22,561 nt of DNA, taken from positions 1 to 22,561 of the forward strand of contig CALABZ010000134.1 of the NCBI GenBank assembly GCA_937888615.1. Reading direction: 5' to 3'. Shown here one piece after another: positions 1 through 6,427 of the stretch. Each line of letters opens with the position of its first letter. Positions within the stretch are counted from its first letter, which is position 1. This DNA comes from an uncultured Lentisphaeria bacterium. Lineage in GTDB: Bacteria > Verrucomicrobiota > Lentisphaeria > Victivallales > Victivallaceae. The position numbers were made by a program, and so were the translations under genes. The notes beneath the pieces are model-generated. The model was given only the letters and a program-made list of their open reading frames with translations, made no database searches and was not told the origin of the DNA.

Positions 1-154
1 CTACCTCGTCGGGAAATATCATTTCTCTTAAAATCTATTTTACTATATTATAAAATGATTTTAAGGTGCAGATAATGACATTTATTGAGCATCATCATGC
101 ACGAAATAAGCAAAAATATAGGGACAGACCCCAATATGCAAAACAACTGGAGGA

Positions 155-889
155 GTGGGGGCAATATTGGCAACCAATCAGGTTGCATATCTTTACGATG
201 GTATAGGAAATGTCATTGGAACTGTAGAAAATGGGAGTATTACAAAACAATTAAGCTATTCGCCGTTTGGAGAAATAACCGATGATCAAGGTGTTTTATT
301 TTTATTCAATTCAAAATCAAAAGATAGTTCCGGATTATACTATTTTGGGCATCGGCATTATGAAAGTGATTTGATGCAATGGATTACTCGTGATGTCATA
401 TTAGAAGCCGGAGGAGTAAATCTATATAGTTTCGCTTTTAATAATCCTTTATCTAATACTGATATTAGAGGAGCAGAGCCGTGTACCACCTTAATTACAT
501 TGGGGGTGGCGGGAATTATTCTAGAACAGATAATACTTGCGATTACAGTAACATTAATCATTTATTTAGTTACCGTAATATTCAGTGACACATTTCAGGA
601 TTACATTGAACACTGCTCTAAATGCGTAAAAGATGGAGTCCCATACGCAGTACCTCGGGTTGAAACCGAGACTATATCAAAACCACGACCAATATGTCCA
701 CCATGTAATCCCCCTGTTGGAACTATGTATGGTATCACTGTTCATTCTGACCATGACCATGGAAATTGCTTGACAACTACTGGTAGTATGACTCATTGGC
801 ATTATAAAGTGCAACATCAAAACCCAGAAACCTGTGAATGCTTTGAAGAAAAACACGCTTTTGGAGGATGTGGGCAACCGAGCCAATAA
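155..889 (+). CDS. C-terminal tip of an RHS/YD-repeat protein with variable Cys/His-rich tail (probable remnant)
   Basis: RHS proteins are large beta-barrel shells that carry a variable C-terminal toxin. Residues 14-40 hold a YD-like repeat (YDGIGNVIGTVENG, then SYSPFGE). Residues 60-107 match the RHS core that closes the shell (LYYFGHRHYESDLMQWITRD, then NLYSFAFNNPLSN). After the core come a hydrophobic stretch (about 111-148) and a Cys/His-rich end with CPPC, HSDHDHG, THWHY, CECF and GGCG. I do not recognise this end as a named toxin. The usual 1000 or more residues of N-terminal repeats are missing. The frame is closed by TAG at 119-121, and an RHS-like reading just upstream is in another frame, so this is probably a displaced or decayed fragment. 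The GTG at 155 is only the first usable start, with GGAGGA directly against it, which is too close for a good ribosome site. The RHS identity is secure; expression is doubtful. Confidence 0.72.
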   Translation: MGAILATNQVAYLYDGIGNVIGTVENGSITKQLSYSPFGEITDDQGVLFLFNSKSKDSSGLYYFGHRHYESDLMQWITRDVILEAGGVNLYSFAFNNPLSNTDIRGAEPCTTLITLGVAGIILEQIILAITVTLIIYLVTVIFSDTFQDYIEHCSKCVKDGVPYAVPRVETETISKPRPICPPCNPPVGTMYGITVHSDHDHGNCLTTTGSMTHWHYKVQHQNPETCECFEEKHAFGGCGQPSQ

Positions 890-1086
890 TTTTTCATGTC
901 CGCATGAGACTTGAGAATTCCGATGTGATTTCATTGAAGTATTTTTGAGTATAGTTTATAGCATCGGTTAAATTTTTGTGATGGAAACGGTATAAATTTG
1001 TTTATTATATGTAATTTAACAGTTACATAGAGCAGATGAAGATGAATTTGAAGGAGGGAACTCTTTTAAGAGTTCAAAAATAGAAG
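890..1086. other. AT-rich spacer between RHS tip and orphan gene
   Basis: This AT-rich intergenic stretch has no recognisable gene longer than 15 codons. Near its 3' end it holds an AAGGAGGG element (1051-1058), a palindromic hairpin (1058-1075) and a 15-codon reading frame (1036-1083) that ends in TAG in the same frame as the next gene. Confidence 0.5.
1058..1075 (+). promoter_or_regulatory. Hairpin between Shine-Dalgarno-like site and the 1087 start
   Basis: GAACTCTT and AAGAGTTC form an 8-bp perfect inverted repeat around a TT centre. It starts at the last base of an AAGGAGGG element (1051-1058), which lies 28 nt before the ATG at 1087 and is too far to act linearly. If the hairpin folds, the distance from its 3' base to the ATG is 11 nt, so the structure could bridge the ribosome site to the start. 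It could equally hinder initiation. This is inferred from sequence only. Confidence 0.4.
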
Positions 1087-1620
1087 ATGAAAGTATTTGA
1101 TGCAAGACGAAATCATATAAATCTTTTCGTTGATTTTTTTCCAAAAACATTACGTTCTGTTGATCCTATGGTTTGGCCATCGATATTTGATACCCATTTA
1201 GCCCCAGGATTTACAGAATCAAGGAGAATTCAGCTTGGCTATAGTTCCCTATTAAAACCTCCTCCATGGATAGGAAGATATCCACCATTTTGGGATGAAT
1301 ATGATCAATTATGCTGTTTTATCAAAGAAAATAAGATTGCAAATGATTCTTATACGTTAATTATGGTGACTGATATTAACGCAAATCCAACAGATCGCTT
1401 CAGATTAATCGGATATGATGTGATTACAGATAGTTTTATTAGTGGTATAAGCAATTTTTTCCCCAATAATATTAAAAATTATCAGAACGAACTGAATGAA
1501 AATTTTTTATTTGAGCAGATGCTAACTGCTAAAAAGTTTGCACGAACTATGGAAGAGAAGTTCAATAGTACACATCCCTCATGGTCAGTTAAAAAACTTT
1601 GGCTAAAAGAAAAGCCATGA
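1087..1620 (+). CDS. Uncharacterised 177-residue protein, candidate immunity partner of the RHS tail
   Basis: I do not recognise a named family. The predicted protein is soluble, with no signal peptide or membrane helix, and is rich in aromatic residues. It contains a motif of the form LIGYDVITDSFISGISN (about residues 106-122), which loosely resembles a segment seen in some small immunity or SUKH-like proteins; I hold this weakly. Its position 197 nt downstream of the RHS variable tail, on the same strand and with the same AT-rich base use, is what suggests an immunity role. An in-frame TAG lies one codon before the ATG (1081-1083), and a 15-codon frame starting at 1036 runs into it, so the original gene may once have started upstream. 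The ribosome site is remote and separated by a hairpin. Confidence 0.6.
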   Translation: MKVFDARRNHINLFVDFFPKTLRSVDPMVWPSIFDTHLAPGFTESRRIQLGYSSLLKPPPWIGRYPPFWDEYDQLCCFIKENKIANDSYTLIMVTDINANPTDRFRLIGYDVITDSFISGISNFFPNNIKNYQNELNENFLFEQMLTAKKFARTMEEKFNSTHPSWSVKKLWLKEKP

Positions 1621-1780
1621 AGGGAATAGGTGCCAAGGGGAATTGTGATGAAGGAATAAACTACTCAACGGAGCCTGATTTTTAATGAAAGCCAACTACA
1701 TTTGACACTGGCATATTTTTTCTGTATTTTATTCAAACCATCAATAGATAATATAAAAAAAGAAAGGTCGAAAATGGTTG

Positions 1781-1809
1781 GATAGTGTCCGTAATTCTGC
1801 GCACACTTG
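1781..1809 (+). repeat. 29-bp degenerate direct repeat, copy 1
   Basis: It reads GATAGTGTCC, then GTAATTCT, then GCGCACACTTG. It matches copy 2 (1830-1858) at about 21 of 29 positions by manual alignment without gaps, with GTCC and GCGCACA fully shared. The start-to-start distance to copy 2 is 49 bp. Confidence 0.55.
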
Positions 1810-1829
1810 TTTATCCGATTGGAAGGAGT

Positions 1830-1858
1830 GATAACGTCCTGAAAATTGCGCACATTTG
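1830..1858 (+). repeat. 29-bp degenerate direct repeat, copy 2
   Basis: It reads GATAACGTCCTGA, then AAATT, then GCGCACATTTG. It matches copy 3 (2725-2753) at about 24 of 29 positions, including an exact 13-mer at the 5' end. Closely spaced terminal repeats ending in GCGCACA recall the multiple terminal repeats of IS21-family elements, but no istA or istB remains. Confidence 0.6.
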
Positions 1859-2212
1859 GAAGAAGTCGGCTTGACAGAAAACGTGCTATTCATCTTATAT
1901 TACCGTGGATTAGAACGTTGCGACTAAACTATGAAATTTACCCTGTTTTGACTTTTCAGTTTGACTTTTACGCTTACAAACCTTAAAGTATCAAAGAGAT
2001 GTTGGATTGTCGTTTAGAGTTAAGAAAATATCGCGAAGCAGAATGGGAGACGAAGCATTCCAGGCTGAATTGATGTGTGAAAGCGACGGATGGCGATTCG
2101 CCCCGGCCGCCAAAAGAATCCTAATTTAATTGCATCATTCTTATTGGAATGCGGTGGCCATGAATGGTACGGCTTTATATTAAGGAATAACTAATTTGAG
2201 GAGCATACGCCT

Positions 2213-2596
2213 ATGATAAAATCAGAAAGATGGAGATATTTCACATATGGCATCTTGGTATGTTTTATCGCAATGATTGCTGTTCATAGATTATGGAATG
2301 TAGTATATGTAGATAGAATAAACACGATGCTTGACCTTAGTCATTCTGATTATGCTGAACCTTATTTCATGATACAAAAATTAAATGAGCAAAAATATGA
2401 TGACTTAAAGGTAGACTTGGAGAAAAAACTAGAGGAAAACTTACTGCGATTCAGTAGCCAAGACCCTCAAAAACTTGATGAAGGTACCGTTTTATTGCTA
2501 AGAAAAATAAATTATTATTTATTGATTAAACCAATTCCTTATAGCAGTAAGGAGAATGAAGTCAAAATAAAATCTTTCTTTGAAATGATCCAATGA
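2213..2596 (+). CDS. Small membrane-anchored protein of unknown function (127 aa)
   Basis: I do not recognise this protein. It has a short basic N-terminus, one hydrophobic segment (about residues 11-30), then a charged, helix-prone region (about 55-80, rich in Lys and Glu) likely facing the periplasm or cytoplasm. GAGGAG sits about 10 nt before the ATG, so the start is good. It stands alone in AT-rich DNA between repeat copies 2 and 3 and shares base composition with the RHS remnant, not with the GC-rich genes that follow. It could be cargo of the accessory island or a second immunity-like protein, but nothing in the sequence decides this. Confidence 0.65.
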   Translation: MIKSERWRYFTYGILVCFIAMIAVHRLWNVVYVDRINTMLDLSHSDYAEPYFMIQKLNEQKYDDLKVDLEKKLEENLLRFSSQDPQKLDEGTVLLLRKINYYLLIKPIPYSSKENEVKIKSFFEMIQ

Positions 2597-2724
2597 TCAG
2601 ACTTAAGGTTATCCAGAGTACAGCGTGTCGAAACCCAGTCCCGATCCCAAATCAACATGGTCTTTAGAATTATAACCGTTTAGTTTTTTATAGGTGTTTT
2701 CTGCGGATAAGGAAAATATAGATC

Positions 2725-2753
2725 GATAACGTCCTGACAATGGCGAATAGTTG
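2725..2753 (+). repeat. 29-bp degenerate direct repeat, copy 3
   Basis: It reads GATAACGTCCTGA, then CAATG, then GCGAATAGTTG. The first 13 bases are identical to copy 2, 895 bp upstream, and the 127-residue gene lies between the two. It sits almost at the point where AT-rich accessory DNA gives way to GC-rich coding DNA. Confidence 0.6.
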
Positions 2754-2787
2754 TGAACTATGGGCTTTTGAGGAGGCGAAGGTTTTC

Positions 2788-3933
2788 TCAGTTGCTACCG
2801 GGGGTGACGGTGCGGCGGAATGAGGCGTCGGTCAGGAAACGGACACCGATCTCCGCCATCACTTTCGCCGCATTCATCGCCGAAGCGAAACCACTCTCGG
2901 TTCCGGCCAGCTTTTCGAATTCAGTCGAATGCAAGGGTACCGGTTCGCCTCCGGTGATGTTGAAGAAAAAGTTGACTCCGGGCACTTCCTGCGAAACATT
3001 CGCATAGTCCGTCGAAATACTGCTGCGGTATTCCTTGTCCGGGTTCATGCCGAGGCGTTCCATCGTCTCGAACACCGCCCCGCGCAGAGGCAGGTTGAAA
3101 CGGTCCGCCGAATACGGATTGAGACGCCGGACCGCCTCGAATTCACAGCCGGTCATCAAGGCCGCGCCGCGAGCGATATCCAGCAGGCGTTTTTCCAACG
3201 TTTCCTGGGTCGCATTGTCATGACTGCGCAGGTACATGAACGCTTCCGTATGGTCGGGAATAATATTGGGGGCGGTCCCCCCTTTGGAAATGATCCCGTG
3301 TACCATGCCGCCCGGTGGAAGCTGTTGGCGCCAGCAGCCGATCCCCGCGAAAAACAGGTTCATCGCATCCAGGGCGTTAATCCCGCGGTGCGGAGCGGCG
3401 GCGGCATGAGCCGCCCTGCCTCGAAATGTCACATCATAGCGCGACACCGCCAGGTCGCCGGAGTCGAGCGCGTTGGCCGAGGCCGGATGGCACAGGATAC
3501 AGGCGTCGATGTCTTTGAAAACGCCGTGTTCCAGCAGCACGATCTTGCCGCCGAGCGTTTCCTCGCCGGGCGTACCGAGCACGACGACTTTTCCCTCAAT
3601 ATCGGCGGACTCGAGAAAATCACGCAATGCCAGCCCGGCGGCCAACCCGGCGGCGCAAATCAGGTTATGTCCGCAGGCGTGACCGAGTTCCGGCAACGCA
3701 TCGTATTCGCACATCACGGCAAACACCGGTTCGCCGCCGCCGTACTCGGCCCGGTAAGCGGTATCCAGCCCTCCATAGGGAGCCGTTACCTGAAATCCGG
3801 CATCGCGCAACAAGTCGACCTGCAACCGGGCCGCCTCGTATTCTTCAAAGCCCAATTCGGGGTTTTCGTGAATGGCTTTTGCCACCGGATGAACCAGCGG
3901 AGCGTATTTTTCCACCATGTCAATAATATTCAT
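2788..3933 (-). CDS. M20 family metallopeptidase/amidohydrolase, PM20D2/AbgB-like
   Basis: This is a 381-residue zinc amidohydrolase of the M20D group that cleaves amide bonds of N-acyl amino acids or dipeptide-like substrates. The metal and catalytic motifs are complete: HENPELGFEE (22-31), CEYDALPELGHACGHN (75-90), GTPGEE with the catalytic glutamate (120-125), and HAAAAPHRGINALDA in the dimerisation/lid domain (176-190). The GHACGHN form, with Asn where many M20 enzymes have Asp, is typical of the PM20D2/AbgB branch. There is no signal peptide, so it is likely cytoplasmic. The ATG at 3933 lies 4 nt after the parC stop, which suggests coupling. The frame is open far upstream, but that part is only a shadow of the parC tail (Arg/Lys-rich nonsense). 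The substrate is unknown. Confidence 0.88.
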   Translation of the reverse strand: MNIIDMVEKYAPLVHPVAKAIHENPELGFEEYEAARLQVDLLRDAGFQVTAPYGGLDTAYRAEYGGGEPVFAVMCEYDALPELGHACGHNLICAAGLAAGLALRDFLESADIEGKVVVLGTPGEETLGGKIVLLEHGVFKDIDACILCHPASANALDSGDLAVSRYDVTFRGRAAHAAAAPHRGINALDAMNLFFAGIGCWRQQLPPGGMVHGIISKGGTAPNIIPDHTEAFMYLRSHDNATQETLEKRLLDIARGAALMTGCEFEAVRRLNPYSADRFNLPLRGAVFETMERLGMNPDKEYRSSISTDYANVSQEVPGVNFFFNITGGEPVPLHSTEFEKLAGTESGFASAMNAAKVMAEIGVRFLTDASFRRTVTPGSN

Positions 3934-3937
3934 GATA

Positions 3938-6427
3938 TCAGAATCCGAATTCAGGTTGAACGATACCCCAGTTTTCGCTATCATCTTTTTTCTCCGGCTC
4001 CGGCTCCATCTTCGGGGCGGATTCCGCCGGAGGTTCCGGTTTTGTTTCAACCGCCGAAGGTTCAGCCGGAGGTTCCGCAACGGGCTCCGGTGAAGGATCC
4101 GCCGGAGGTTCCGGTTCTTCCTCTTTTTCCGGCTCGGCCGGGGCCGGTTCAGTGACTTTCGCCGTTTTTTTGCGACGAGTCGCTTTCGGTTTCGGCGCCG
4201 GCGGCTCGGCTTTTTCAGGTTTCGGGGGTTCTGCTTCGAGTTGCAACAACTCCCCGGTATCGGGTTCGACAGTTTCTTCAACTTCTTCCTGGACAGCGAT
4301 TTCTGCCGGAGCCATCTCACCAGCGGCATCATCGCCGCCGTTGTCACCATTGGTGTCGTCGGTATTGTCGATGTTATCGGAATCGTCGTCATCAATCGGG
4401 GGAATATCCGCAGAGAAAGCCGCCAATTCTTCCTCGGTCAAATAACGAAGGTGAATTACTTTCAGGACCGGTTTGGCGGAGAGGAGCTGTCCGCGGGCCC
4501 GGGGACTGCGCAACGGCAGTTCCTTTAAATTCACTTCAAGCGTCTTCGAATCTTTGCGGCGGGAATCCGTCGTCAGTTCGTAAATCGCATCGGGGCGGGG
4601 GGTAATCAGTTCAAGACGGCAGTTTTCCGGGCAAATCCGGTAAACGCGGTCGGTGATGAATTTATCAATGATACAACGTTTGCCGTAGGCCTTGCCGCTG
4701 GAATTGTCGCGATAAATAACGCCGAACTCAACTTCCGGGTCGAATTTGCGGAATTCATAAAGTTTGCCGCCATAGATTTTCTCGGGAATGCTGATGATTT
4801 TGTAATCGCCCTTGCGTTCGATGCACAGGAGCTTGTCGAACTCATTGCAGAGGATGGTGTCGTCGCTTTTGACGTTGGTGCCGATATAACCGTTTTTGCG
4901 GTCCCAACCGACTTTGACGTTGTTCAGCGCGACTTCGCGGCGGTCGATCTTGCGGAACGAACCGACCAGTTCGGTGCGGCGCGGGAAGTCCTTGCCGTAT
5001 TTGTCCAGAAGCGCCTGGAGGTAGGCGATCGCGTAATCGGACAGCGCTTTCAGGTGTTTGCGGATTTCCTTGATACGCTGGTGGATATCGGCGATTTCCT
5101 GTTCGTTCTTGCGAATATCGAAAAGTGAGATGCGGCGGATCGGAATCGCCAGCAGCATCGTGATGTCCTCATCGGAAACATCGCGCATGAGCTGTTCGCG
5201 GAATTTCATTACGCCATCATAAACGGCTTTGGTCACTTCCTCAAGCGCCTCGCATTCTTCGATGTCTTTGTAAATGCGGTTTTCGATAAAAATCTGGGCG
5301 AGGGTCTTCCGGTGCGCTTCCTCGTTGCAGCGGTGGAGCTCGTTTTCGAGTTCACGCTTCAGGTAATCGAGGAGTTTTTCGGTATTGCGCCGGATGGCGG
5401 ACTTCACGTCCATGATCACCGGTTTATTGTCACAGATGACCAGCATGTTGACCGATTCGGTGATTGAGCAATGGGTATAGGCGTAAAGCGCCTGCATGGT
5501 CTTTTCAGGGTCCTGACCGCGCGACGGCACGATTTCGATTTCGATATTTTCGCCGGTGTAGTCGTTGATCGCGGCGATTTTCAGGCGGTTCTTTTCGACT
5601 TCCTTTTCGATGGACGCAATCAGTTTTTCGGTGGTGGTCAGGGCCGGAATTTCGCGAATGATCAGCTTGCGGCCGTCGATGTCGATGCGGGCGCGGAGCT
5701 TGATCTTGCCGTTGCCTTCCTCGTATTCGGACACATCCATCAGCCCGCCCTGCTGGAAATCCGGGTAAAGCTCGTATTCTTCGCCTTTCAGTTCGGCGAT
5801 CTGCGCCTCCAGAAGTTCGCAGAAGTTGTGCGGCATGATCTTGGTGGACATGCCGACCGCGATCCCTTCGGAACCGAGAAGCAGGAGCGCGGGAATTTTG
5901 ACCGGCAGGACCACAGGTTCTTTCTTGCGCCCGTCGTAGGTTTCGACGAAATCAGTCAGGTCTTCGTTGAACAGCACCTCGCGGCCCAGCGCGGAAAGCC
6001 GACCTTCGATATAACGCGACGCGGCGGCGCCGTCGCCGGTCAGAATGTTGCCGAAGTTCCCCTGACGGTCGATGAAATATTCCTTGTTGGCCAGCACCAC
6101 CAGCGCGTCGCCGATCGAGGCGTCGCCGTGCGGATGATACTGCATGGTCTGCCCGATGATGTTCGCCACCTTATGAAATTTGCCGTCGTCCATGGTATGC
6201 ATGGCCCAGAGGATGCGGCGCTGAACCGGTTTCAGGCCGTCGTCCACATCGGGAATGGCGCGTTCCTTGATCACATAAGCGGCGTATTCCAGATAATTCT
6301 GGTTCATCATCTGCCGGATCAGGCCGTTGGTGCCTTTGCGGGATTCGGTATCGGCATCGGACTCGCCTTCGACGAGTTCCGGGGGGTCGATGTTCAGTTC
6401 TTCCTTGTTGTCGATATCGTCAGCCAT
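3938..6427 (-). CDS. parC: DNA topoisomerase IV subunit A (ParC-like) with long acidic/proline-rich tail
   Basis: This is the breakage-reunion subunit of a type IIA topoisomerase that, with ParE, decatenates and relaxes DNA. Motifs: QRRILWAM (69-76), HPHGDAS (98-104) and the catalytic tyrosine in AASRYIEGRL (Tyr139). The block around GRKKEPVVLPVKIPALLLLG resembles the ParC type of Bacteroidetes, not classical GyrA. The reduced C-terminal DNA-wrapping domain runs to about residue 670. A low-complexity tail of about 155 residues follows (675-829): an Asp-rich start, a Glu/Pro/Ala-rich middle with a basic patch KPKATRRKKTAK (about 746-757), and the end WGIVQPEFGF. The start overlaps the parE stop by one base (TGATG), so translation is coupled. 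GyrA function instead of ParC cannot be ruled out by eye. Confidence 0.92.
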   Translation of the reverse strand: MADDIDNKEELNIDPPELVEGESDADTESRKGTNGLIRQMMNQNYLEYAAYVIKERAIPDVDDGLKPVQRRILWAMHTMDDGKFHKVANIIGQTMQYHPHGDASIGDALVVLANKEYFIDRQGNFGNILTGDGAAASRYIEGRLSALGREVLFNEDLTDFVETYDGRKKEPVVLPVKIPALLLLGSEGIAVGMSTKIMPHNFCELLEAQIAELKGEEYELYPDFQQGGLMDVSEYEEGNGKIKLRARIDIDGRKLIIREIPALTTTEKLIASIEKEVEKNRLKIAAINDYTGENIEIEIVPSRGQDPEKTMQALYAYTHCSITESVNMLVICDNKPVIMDVKSAIRRNTEKLLDYLKRELENELHRCNEEAHRKTLAQIFIENRIYKDIEECEALEEVTKAVYDGVMKFREQLMRDVSDEDITMLLAIPIRRISLFDIRKNEQEIADIHQRIKEIRKHLKALSDYAIAYLQALLDKYGKDFPRRTELVGSFRKIDRREVALNNVKVGWDRKNGYIGTNVKSDDTILCNEFDKLLCIERKGDYKIISIPEKIYGGKLYEFRKFDPEVEFGVIYRDNSSGKAYGKRCIIDKFITDRVYRICPENCRLELITPRPDAIYELTTDSRRKDSKTLEVNLKELPLRSPRARGQLLSAKPVLKVIHLRYLTEEELAAFSADIPPIDDDDSDNIDNTDDTNGDNGGDDAAGEMAPAEIAVQEEVEETVEPDTGELLQLEAEPPKPEKAEPPAPKPKATRRKKTAKVTEPAPAEPEKEEEPEPPADPSPEPVAEPPAEPSAVETKPEPPAESAPKMEPEPEKKDDSENWGIVQPEFGF

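Larger units (their letters stand above)
1621..2212. other. 592-nt gene-poor AT-rich stretch with repeats
   Basis: No gene can be supported here. Short open frames such as the one starting with ATG near 2044 (28 codons) match nothing I recognise. The stretch carries two of three copies of a degenerate 29-bp direct repeat (1781-1809 and 1830-1858). The rest looks like decayed accessory DNA. A clear ribosome site for the next gene (GAGGAG, about 2197-2203) lies at its end. Confidence 0.5.

Noticed and set aside
1781..1858. CRISPR-like array
   Set aside because: Only two adjacent copies with 8 mismatches in 29, a single 20-nt gap and no cas genes.
1859..2130. Short open frames that could be transposase fragments
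   Set aside because: They translate to short peptides (for example 28 codons from about 2044) without any transposase motif I can name.
3934..4395. N-terminal extension of the M20 peptidase in the same frame
   Set aside because: The extension lies inside the parC tail, is Arg/Lys/Pro-rich nonsense, and the M20 domain begins exactly at ATG 3933.
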